Source of the DNA: Bombyx mori
Taxonomy: Eukaryota > Arthropoda > Insecta > Lepidoptera > Bombycidae
NCBI RefSeq assembly: GCF_030269925.1
Contig: NC_085112.1
Span: 15,191,501 to 15,255,500, forward strand
Length of the DNA stretch: 64,000 nucleotides
Direction of reading: 5' to 3'
The notes under the pieces are model-generated. The model saw nothing but the letters and a program-made list of their open reading frames with translations. It did no database searches and was not told the origin of the DNA. Within the stretch, counting starts at the first letter, position 1, and each line of letters starts with the position of its first letter. Position numbers and translations under genes: made by a program. Shown here one piece after another: positions 1 to 11,300 of this stretch.

Positions 1-448
1 TTGTTTTCTTTTTCACGATTAAAACCGCGTAGAAAGTTTAGGCATTATAGTTGACGCATGCGCAGTACACATATTTTGCATACATTTATTCAACTAATAA
101 AAATAGTAAATTAAACAAAAAACGAGTAATTTCGAAAGAGAACAAACGTGTTTTATATAAGAACAATCGAAAATGAATATTTACGAGTCATTAAGGATGA
201 AAAAATATAAAAAATTGCATTAGAGGGGCTAACTTGTAGGTATATTTTTAAATATTTTTTTTAAATAAATAACTGCAGAACAAACAATTATTAACAGTGA
301 ACAATCATGAACAAATGATGAACAAACGAATTAATAGAAAATAAGTATAAAATAGGAAAAAAAAATTTTTTTGAGGGGCTAACTTCATTCACATAAAACC
401 TTCTACCTATCTCTAATCTTTCATGTAGTCTATGCTTAAGCATCTCTC
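1..448. other. AT-rich flank, no gene seen
   Basis: No coding potential is visible on either strand. The phrase GAGGGGCTAACTT occurs twice (about 221 and 373), each time after an AT-rich run. The function is unknown and this is probably repeat debris. Confidence 0.4.
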
Positions 449-860
449 TTTTTTTTTTAAGAGATTTTATGACCTGGTAACTGAGACCTTTAAGTCATGT
501 CTTATTTTAATCTATATTCTTAATTTTATGAAAAATGATATTATGGAGTGAAATGAAATGAAAATGATTAATTTGAGACATTAATCAACTGGGATGAAAT
601 TAAATGAGATGATATGAGATGAAATCTAATCTCAGTAAAATGGTGGTAATTTACTAAGATTTTTCAGTGGACTTTTTGGAGGATCCCGAGAAGTTACGTC
701 CAGCGGCTTTGTTTCATTTTCCCACATTTGTGCACTTTCACAGATATTAAACGGTTAATAAACCACCATTATTACACATTTAAACCCGAAGAAATACTAA
801 ATAGACAAAATAAAACAAATCACACAACTTCACTCCTCGCGTTCCCGCCAAAAAGTCCCT
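449..860 (-). repeat. Dispersed repeat family D, full-length copy
   Basis: This matches the copies at 7446, 30299 and 58258 over most of its length. In sense orientation it runs from TTTTTGGCGGGAACGCG to ATAAAATCCCTT plus an A-run, so it looks retroposed. It holds a 12-bp-stem hairpin (628-661) around the loop TGACCACC and a CATCTCATTTCAT-rich stretch. I do not recognise the family name. Confidence 0.75.
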
Positions 861-933
861 AGCATCTCTCTGACATAGATAAAACCATAGATTATACACT
901 TAATATATGATAAAACATTTATTACTGATAATA

Positions 934-2118
934 CCGGTAAAATGGGGCGATTAGGGACAAATTCCAACTTTATGACCAATTTTAAAGTAGTTGTTGATGT
1001 ATATAATGCTATATCAGGATCAAAATGATTGAGTCTTGGGGGCATCTTTGTTGTCCAATTTAAAACTATGCAACTAGCATTCCAGTTTAAGCAAAAAAAG
1101 CAAAAATAGGTGTAATCCCTATTTACCCGGAAATTGCGGTTAATTGGGACGAAATGAGAAATTTGCTAGGGTGGGCACTACTTGGTTTTAATTTATTTAT
1201 TTATTTAGTTGCACCAACAAAGTGATCATTAATAAAAAACATTGAAAAACTGACACTCTGAACAAATATTAAATATTTTATTATGTATTACTTAGACATT
1301 AATCCACCTTGAGGTTTCATTGTTCTTATTACATGTCTGTGCAAAATTGACTTACTTATATTAAATTGCTCAGCTATTTCAACTTATTCAGACTTAGATA
1401 ATATCTCTTATAAGGCTTTGCACTCTTTGATACGTACACGCGAGGCATATCTAAAAATAGAAAACAATACGTAACTGATAATATAAATATTTAATAAACA
1501 ATAAAATAACACATTGATAGTTTTGAATAAAAGTTCTAGACAAAAACATCATGAATAAACCAGATTTTTACCAACAAATTTAAAAAATATTGTTATAACT
1601 ACATAGACAACCCTAGAAACCTGTACCTATTTATACTTAGGCCGTTTCCATTTCACGTATTCTCATCCCAATTGACCCCTTTTTCGTTGTTATTTGTACC
1701 TAAGACGTCCCCAATATCCCCAAAAACAACAGATTTTTACATGTATTTTTATTTTATCAAATACATTAAAACCAATAACAACTGAGACTTACCTTTAATA
1801 TACATGATGGTTCAAACACTAAATAACGTTTATAAATCACAGTCGTCTTCTATTATTATCAAATAAATAAAAGAGAGCAAAGTTTCTAGCACTGAAATAA
1901 TTACCACCACCGAAAGTTAATTTGAAACGCGATTTTTTATAAGTTAGCAGCTATTATCATGCATATTCAGAGTTGTTTTGTAAACTTTCAACATTCTACT
2001 ATTAAACTACAAAAAATGGAAGATTTTGCAACGAGTTTATAACTAATATTGAGTGTCGAAAGATTTTCCCGGTTTTTTCCCGATTCGCCTCTCAATCCCT
2101 AATCGCCCCATTTTACGG
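934..2118. mobile_element. pogo-like DNA transposon remnant with TIRs and TA target site
   Basis: Terminal inverted repeats are near-identical: CCGGTAAAATGGGGCGATTA on the left, and the reverse complement of the right end is the same apart from one missing G. Both are flanked by TA (932-933, 2119-2120). A degraded transposase start lies inside on the minus strand. At about 1.2 kb it is much shorter than an autonomous pogo element and is probably dead. Confidence 0.75.
1320..1448 (-). pseudogene. pogo-type transposase N-terminal remnant
   Basis: From an ATG at 1448 the frame begins MPRVYVSKSAK, like the MPRxYVRK start of pogo/psq-HTH transposases. After a frame change it continues VEIAEQFNISKSILHRH, a helix-turn-helix core. 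Stops and frameshifts follow. It lies inside the TIR element 934-2118 and is not functional. Confidence 0.6.
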
Positions 2119-2384
2119 TACATCATTTACATTTGTACATCTACTTTAATATATTAAACTGTAGAACAAACAAGATTAACGATAAGAAATACACATGTTA
2201 TAACACAATAAACATGCCTTAAACTACACTATTTTTGTACAACAACATATGATATAATATCGAATTAATTTAGTTTTTAAAAAATCAACATTATCTTAAT
2301 AACAACATTTAAACAGTTTCAGACAAAATTTTCCCCTACAATAAACAAATGATAGTTCTTATATACAATTAGTAAAAATTTTAA

Positions 2385-5300
2385 ATGGAGAAATCTGAAA
2401 AGCTTTGCCGAGCGTGCCTTGGTGTAGAAAACCTAAAGAAAATTGAAAACTCGCAACTTGAAGAAACGTTCAGATTATTAAGTGGTGACCAAGTGAGATA
2501 CATATAAATTTGCAACACTGAAAAAACCTTATTTAAAATTAGAACAATTTCAGTCTTAAAATTCCCTTTAAAAAATACTTAAACATAATATTACAAAGAT
2601 AGTGGAAGAAACAAAAAGAATTAATATATTACAAAGCAAAAGAAATCAAATTATTTATTTGCAAATATTTTGTTAATTAAACTTTTTTTGCTTGCTTAGG
2701 TGAGTGAACTCGCTCACGGCCCATCTGGTGTTAAGGGGTTACTGGAGCCTGTAGATATCACAACATGGTTGCTATCAACCATCTTGAGATGGGTTTGAAC
2801 TCTGGCATAATCACGTTTCTCAATATGAGTACACCAGGCATCTTATCCTTAGCCACAACAACTTCCAATTTACTTGTAACTATACTGAGACCTTAGAACT
2901 TATCTCAAGGTGGGTGGCGCATTTACGTTGTAGATGTCTATGGGCTCCAGTAACCACTTAACACCAGGTGGGCTGTGAGCTCATCCACCCATCTAAGCAA
3001 TAAATGAAATAAATAAAAACTTATGAAATTAGTCTTAAAGTTAACATATGTATCAGTCAGATAAATATGTAGAATATTGGCACAACAGCTAATGTGTGTT
3101 GATGTGTGAGTTGACTATATATAACTTTTTTAGGATTGATACGAGCCCAAACTCACTCGAGAACTCAACCCCAAACATGGATACTTCAAAAGATAATCTT
3201 CTAGTTGTAAACTATAAAGAAACAATTTATTTCAGGTGTTCTCATCTAGGAAACCATATATCTTCTGCCATCTATGTCATGCACAGTTGTTAATATGTCA
3301 TCGATTCAGAGAAAGATGCCAACACTCAAATGAGGTTCTGGAACAAACATTGAACAATGAAGTGCTTGATAGTGTAAGTAGATGAGTAAACGAGTCGAAT
3401 AGAGTCCTTAACAGTATGTTTATGTTAGCTTATTGTGATGCTTTTAAATGAATAATACTTTTTGAGGTGAGGTATTAGTCCTCTTGCCGGTGACAAAGCT
3501 TTTTTATGTAGAGCCACTATCCGCAAACCTTGCTAAATATTCTGTTCATAGTTCATTAGAAACCAATGCGAGCCTATTATAACTCAAAACTCAATAAACG
3601 ATTTAACATTCCAGGATGATATCTCAACACCTTCACATGTTAAAGCCACAGCAGAAAAAGTTGAATATAATGAAAGCAAAAATCCTATTTTAACTGAAGT
3701 CTACATTGAATATGAAAATAAAGAAAGAGATGATACAAACATTAAAGATGAAAACATTAAAGAACTAGTCAATGTTAATATAAAAAATGAATTAAATGAC
3801 CATGATTGCAAAAATGTTTGTGAATCTAATGAGGGACTAGATGATTTGGATACAGAAATACACAAGAAAAATACCTTAACGAAAGAATTGGTGGAAAATG
3901 AAGAAAAAACATTGGTAACCGAATTAAATAATGAAATAAAAAAACGGACACGTAAAAAAAAATTTAAGCAGATAGGTAAATATTTTGAAACAAAACAGAA
4001 CATGGCCAATTTTGAACATACATATGATTTGAATATAATAACTTTGAGTACCGAAGATCAATACAAAGAGATTTTGAAACGTAAAAATGGCTTTTCATAT
4101 CCATTCAGATGCAGCCTATGCTACAAAAGTTATATGGACGATGATAACTTGAATAAACATTTTAAAAAGTTGCATGATCCTGTAAGTGTTAATTGTTTGT
4201 ATTTACTAGTTCGTTACAGGGAATTTAGTATACACATGCAGTGAATACAAATCATTGTCATATGAATCTTTGAAATCAAATTATTATCAATCTAAAATTT
4301 TAATCTTTGTTTTGATACCCCCTAAATAAGCTGATAAGCTTTCTGTTTAACTCATGTACATAGTTAGCAAACCTCTAAACAATGCAACACACAAACAATC
4401 AATCTTTAACCCATTTTAGGAAAAGTTTCTTAATTCAGACCATGTGCAGTCTTTTTACTGCTAGTAGGACTAGTACTAATGAGCCGGTACAGGTACCGCT
4501 ACCTATCTGTTACTGCTGCTTAACCATAGTCAATTTCCTGAAGGGAAGGATAGGTGTTATTCTTTACAATTCACACATGTGGGTTATTCACATAGTGCAG
4601 TCTATGTGGTCTGGTAACCACAAAGATCGGAAAAGCTGTGAACTCTTTCACCTATTTAAGCCATACCATTTTGGCAGGTAGCGGTTTGGCTCTGCCCCTG
4701 GCATTGCTGACGTCCATGAGCGACGGTAACCGCTTACCATCATAAGGGACGTATGCTCGTCTGCCTGCTTGGCAAAAAAAAAGTTAGTAGTTGTAGTTTT
4801 TTTTATATCATACTTGAAGTTGATATCTAGATTACATTAGAATATTGAGTGTATTGAATGAATCAAAAGTTGTTTTCAGAGTCGAGGCGATGAGGTGTGT
4901 GATATATGTAAGACACGTTACAGAGACAAGAAAATGTTGAAAAGACACATGAAGACGCATCGCTTGAAGTTTGCCTGTAGACAGTGTAAACATGTCTCTA
5001 TACTTAGGTAAACTTTGTGATTCTTTATGCGGTGTATAAGGTTAATCAAATCAATCAATCCAGGGAAATACAGGTGGACCAATTGTTCTAGGTTCTTACT
5101 GTGGAAGAGCAACCCGGTCGGCGGTGTATCGCGTTCCGACCCGGCAGGCTGGTTCTGGCCCAGCGGGGTATCCCGGAACACCAGCGGCACCGCCCGGGCG
5201 GCCTGAAGGGCCGCCGTACCGCGGAGACTGACGTCGTTGGTCGTCGACTATCGCCTCAACGACCCGTCGGTCGGGCGTCCTCGGGGTGGCGCCGCGTGTC

Positions 5301-8300
5301 TGGTTGTAGTGTTGACCGCGGGAACCCCCCTACTCTGACCGGGTTTTGACCCCGGACGGAGATCGGACGCCGGGTGTAAGAGTGCAGGGGAGTCGTTTAG
5401 TGGGTGGGCCCTAAATTCCTTGGGCCCGCGGTCTGCTCTCAACACCTGCAGATCGTTGAGTCTCACATACCCCGCACGCCCCCTAGGCGCGGGGACCTCG
5501 TAGGAGGTTCAGCCCCCGGCCAGGAAAAAAAAAAAAAAAAGTTTCTTACATGATCTATACAGTTTCAAATTTTAGACAGCACACTTGTAGAAGGTCCAAC
5601 ATGAGATTGCTCAGGTCTGTACCATTGGATATGATCACTGTGGACTTTAGAAGCTATTTAACAGTTTAACTTGTGCCTTAATAAAGATCATCTCACTCAA
5701 ATCTTTGTGACCCGACTGCTTAATTACTTGAGATGAAACGGATATCCGACCGGATAGTGAAAACATGGCCGGATAGCGGATAGTAAATCAGTATCCGGTC
5801 GGAGTTATAGTATTAAGAAAATCTCATGGTTATACAAAAGGCAAATAATACCACAATAGGTTATAGACAACTTTTATTTTTATAATCGCAGGTCAAAAGT
5901 GATTGCTTTATTAATTAGTTTGTTTAATACTCAAAATTAACAAGTGGCAAATTGTGGTAGAATGAATACCAAATTGTCGTCGTACCGAGTCATCGCGACC
6001 TCCGACCACGTTTTTTTGAAAGATTACTGGTGGCCCGGAGGCCTTTCCAGTTTCACCAGGTCAGGTGGGCGAGCAAAGGCTCAGCCAGGAGGCTCCGCCC
6101 ACATGCGACAACACCCGAACGCGCATGAATATCTCCGAAAGGGCCGAATATCCGGCGCTCCGGCCTCGCAGCTTGCCGAATATTCGGTATCCGGCCAAAC
6201 CACTATCCGTTTCATCTCTATTAATTACTCACCAACTGAATGAAACATTAGCTAACCCGTGTTATCATTTCTCTCTTATTCAAGTTGTGTATTCATTTCA
6301 ATATTTCAGCTCCCAAGCAGTAGAACATTACAACATGCACAGAGGCCAGGTGTACAAGTGTCAAAACTGTGATAAGACTTACGAGTGAGTATGAACATTC
6401 AAAGGGCTCATAAGGGCTCACATAAATAGACAAACGGCTTTGTGAACACAATTGGTGGAACCGTTGTATGCTATTAAGATATGATGCCAGTGCTCACTTT
6501 TACTGGTGGAAGAACGTCTTGTGAGCGCACGGGTAGGTACCGCCACCCTGCCTATTTCTGCCGTGAAGCAGTAATGCGTTTCGGTTTGAAGGCTTCATGT
6601 CTCGAGGTTTAGTCCACTGAGTTTCTCGCCGGATCTTCTCAGTGGGTCGCGTTTCCAATCCAGTGGTGGATTCTGCGAAGCACTGCTCTTGCTAGGGCCA
6701 GTGTTAGCAACACTCCCGGTTTGACCCCGTGAGCTCACCTATACGCTAAGGCAACGCTGATATAGCCCCTCAAGGCTATCAGCATAAGTAGGGAAAAAAG
6801 AACAACCTCTTAACACCAGTTGGAGTCTGCCCTTGTACCTGGCGTCGCTGGTGACTGGTGGTTTTTTATTGGTTGTAGGACCTCTTGTAAGTCCACACGG
6901 GTAGGTACCATCGCCCTGCCTATTTCTACGGTGAAGTAGTAATGCGTTTCAGTCTGAAGGGTGGGGCAGCCGTTGTAACAATACTGAGACCTTAGAACTT
7001 ATATCTCAAGGTGGGTGGCGCATTTACTTTGTAGATGTCTATGGGCTCCGGTAACCTCTTAACACCAGTTGGGGTCTGTCCTTGTACCAGGCGTCGCCGG
7101 TGATTCAAGTTCTGTATTGATTTCCAGCAAACAAACCACATACTTAGCGCACATAAGGTACAGTCACCCGTCGAAGTGCATCTGGTGCGAGCTGTGTGGC
7201 GAGTCCTACGTCTCCGAGACCGGCCTCAAGTGTCACCAGAACTTGGTCCATAAGGAGGTCAGTGTGTGGGGTGTTTTATATGAAACAAGTAACGCTGATT
7301 CGGTGGAGCATTAGTAAGCGGCCCTGACTGTTGCGTCGAGGGTCGTGAGTTCGATTTCCAGATCGGACAAAAATTTTGTGCGATGAACAGATTTTTTTTG
7401 TTCCTTGTCTGAGGTGTTTATTATCTATACGTTCATTATATCTATTATCTGGGGACTTTTTGGCGGGAACGCGGGGAGTGAAGTGGTGTGATTTGCTTTA
7501 TTTTTTCTATTTAGTGTTTCTTGAGGTTTAAATGTGTAATAACGGTGGTTTATTAACTGTTTAGTATTTGTGAAAGTGTACAAATGTGGGAAAATGAAAC
7601 AAAACCGCTGGACGTAGCTTCTCGGGATCCTCCAAAAAGCCCACTGAAAAAGCTTCAGTAAATAACCACCATTTTACTGAGATTATATTTCATCCCGTGT
7701 CATCTCATCTCATTTCATTTAATTTCTCATCAGTTGATTATGTCTCAAATTAATCATCTTCATTTCATTCACTTCATATTATCATTTTTCTTAAAAATAA
7801 GAATATAAATTAAAATAAGACTTGACCTAAAGGTCTTAGTTACCAGGTCATAAAATACCTTAAAGAAAAATAAGTGTGTATGTCAGTCTCTGGTATCCAT
7901 AACACAGAGAATGCTAAATTGGGGCCGAATGACTGTACGTGATTTGTTCCCAGTTATTATTTATTTATTTAGTAGTCCCATTTTTGTAAAACGAATAAAT
8001 ATTTCGTCTTCTATCTTTGAACAGACGCGATTTTTTATTTAAAAAAATTGATATCAGATACTTTGGCTGTAAAATATTATAATTTAATTGAAAACACATT
8101 CTGCCACAAACCGAATACCATTTAAAAAATGTTTACAGTTGAAATACCCACCGAACGCTAAATGCGCAAATTGTGAAACACGATTTCTGAATAATGAAGC
8201 CTATCGGACGCACAGCATGTCGTGCAACAAGTCGGCGAGCATGCCGGGCGCTGCGTGCGCTCACTGCGGCCGCAGCTTCGACAGCAGGTCGTCGTTACGC

Positions 8301-11300
8301 GAACATCTGTTAGAAACTCACGGGAACAAAAAGAATGATAAACTTTACCCCTGTACCAAGGTGAGTCGACTGGATGTGGAGCAGCATATCATCTTCTAAC
8401 TAATCCATAGACACAGCCCACTGAGTTTTTCGTCGGACCTTGTCAGCGATTCCGATTCGGTGGTAGATTATGGGTAGCACTGCTCTTGCTAGGGCCAGTA
8501 TGATCAAGTTCTCTCAGGTTGAGCCCGCGAGCTCACCTACCCGTCCGGGCGTACCTGGAATAGCCTCATAGGCTACCAGAGAAAAGGGAAAAAAAATAGA
8601 CGCATACATTCTGGTGTCGGAGCGACGGTTACGCGTGAGTATTGACCAACTACAATAGTTTTTTTTATTGCTTAAGTTGGTGGACGAACTCACGGCCCGC
8701 CTGACGTTAAGTGATTACAGGAACCCATAGACATCTACAAATGCCGCCGCCCATTTTGAGATATGAGGTCTAAGGTCTCAAGTATAATTACAACGACTGC
8801 CCCGCCCTTCAAATATTGCTTCACGGCAGAAATAGGCGGGGTGGTGGTACCTACCCGCGCGGACTCACAAGAGGTCCTACCACCAGTAATTACGTAAGTC
8901 TGTCCGCTAAGGCTACGTTCACACATAGTCTCCGGGTATACGGTACCCGTTTTAACGAATACGACAAAAAATTATGCTTTATTCACACATAGGCACCGCG
9001 TAACTTTCAACCTATCCGTCATTACTGGATACGATGTTCACAAGCAAATTCGTAGTATACCGCCGCTATTCTACCAGGACGAAACTTGTTTGTCTAGCTA
9101 TACCGCCCGCCGGCCCCCTCACCCCCGCATAGTTTCTATCCGGTAAAATTATACGGAACCATGACGGATACGTATTCCGCTCATCCAGTGTTCGATAACG
9201 AAACGGAATGTCGTAATTTACCGGATCGTTTTTTTTTACTGTATACTGAATACTGTACCATATGTGAAGTCGCTCATACATGCTCCATCGAAGGAAAAAA
9301 ACGTATCCGACAAAACGGACCAGTAAAACAGAGACCGTGTGTGAACGGGCTCTAACGGGTGTTGCTCGCTCCGGGCATTTCAATATTGCAATAATTGTTA
9401 CGTTATAATACTCAGAGTAAAAATTAATATTTAAAAAAAACTAATACTAAAAAAAATACGTGTGGCACTCGGGAACTGCCGCGGTAAAGCTATGGCATAA
9501 CATTTTTTATTAACTTATGCAATTATAATTAGACAATGATAATTTAATATTAAAACAGTAATAAAACAAGACCACGCTATATTAAACATTAATAAAAGCA
9601 AAACCTTAACTCACACTCATAAGCTAGACCGCGCTAGAGAGAGAGAGAGAGACGGGCAGACTTTTCATGATGCGCATGCAGTGCGACGTCACGCCGCGCG
9701 CTTATTCACAAACACTACACAAGCGCAACGTGTGAATGGGTTGAACGCGAGCTACATGGTAGGCGGAGTGAGGGGTGTAAGGTTTTTTTCGTTACGAAAT
9801 TTCATGATTCCGTTCTCAAGCCGCGCTCTAGGCCCGCGATAAAATCTATGCAATAGCTTAAAAAGAAGAAAAAAGACATGCCCGCTGAGTTTCTTTCCAG
9901 TTCTTCTCAAGACGGAGGCTAGTTTTTGCGAATTGGCGGTAGTTATTTTTGACGTTCAACAAGTATGTACTTTCATTCATGTTGAATAAAGTTTTTTTGA
10001 TTTGATTTGTTGTCGGCAGTGCAAGAAGACGTTCGCGCGTGCGTCGCGGCGGGGGGCGCACTACCGGCGCGCGCACGCCGCCCAGCGCGCGCCCGCCGTC
10101 GTGTGCGAGCGCTGCGGGAAGGCGCTGCCGGTACCCACCCGACATTCTACCTACTCATTTCTTTATCTCCTAGCTATTGTAGTAACGTCGAGATTTTTTG
10201 TTTTATTGCTCTTGTAGCCAGACAAGCGCACGGCCCACCTGATGGTGAGTGGTTACCGTCGCCCATGGACTTCAGAAATGCAAGGGGCAGAGCCAAGCCG
10301 CTGCCTACCGCTTAATACTCTCCACAAGCCTCGTTTGAAGAAGGACATGTCATAGCGCTCGGGAAACACCGTGGAGGGGAGCTCATTCCATAGCCGGATG
10401 ATACGTGGCAAAAAAGATCTCTGGGAACGCACTGTGGATCACCGCAGCGGCTCCAGGTAGTATGGATGAACTCTACTCCGGTTATTCTAAATTAACCGAG
10501 CTAGTAGATGAGCTCACAGGGCTCAAACCGGGAGTGTCGATAACACTGGCCCTAGCAAAAGCAGTGCTTCGCAGAATCTACAACCGAATCGGAAACGCGA
10601 CCCACTGAGAAGATCCGGCGAGAAACTCAGTGTGCTGTCTGTGTCTGTGGGTTAATTTACTCGGCGAACCCTTCGTCGCAAGCGACGGGTTCGGCCGGTG
10701 ACCGGTGCTTGAGGTACCTAAAAGCACCGTTAATGGATCGAGAGGATCCGTAATTACGTGTTTAGAACTATTTACTATACAATCCACTTCTAACTCAGGT
10801 AGAAGAGTTTCAAAATTGTGGCTTTATTAGAACGACTAGTATTGTAAGCCCGCCCCGGTCACCGTCCTCACGGATCCACGACGAGCGAACTAACACATAG
10901 GGTTTCCATGATCATCCATCCATGACCCGTGTCTATACACAGCCCACTCAGTTTCTCGCCGGATCTTCTCAGTGGGTCGCGTTTCCGATCCGGTGGTAGA
11001 TTCAGCGAAGCACTGCTCTTGCTAGAGCCACTGTTAGCAATTCTTTCAGGTTGCCAAGAGCTCATCTACCGGTTAATGAGTAGTTGTAATAGTCCCTTAG
11101 GTAGAGAAAAACAAAATAGATTGGTACCACGACCCTGGTCGTTTTCATTGTGTAATGCCGAGTTTACATTACGAAATTAGTGTCATGCATGATGAGCTCA
11201 GTTTCACGAAAGTAGTTTCGATATATGCGAAAGTAATTTCGTTAAAAAATTAGTGTCGCGAAATCCACAGTATCGCAGTAACCATGGCGCCTTCAGCATC

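Noticed and set aside
3701..4009. 102-codon minus-strand ORF rich in Ser and Phe
   Set aside because: Exact antisense of the acidic, Lys-rich linker in zinc-finger exon 3.
8911..9352. ORFs of 64 and 105 codons at 9066-9383
   Set aside because: They lie inside a TIR-bounded MITE and run across its end.
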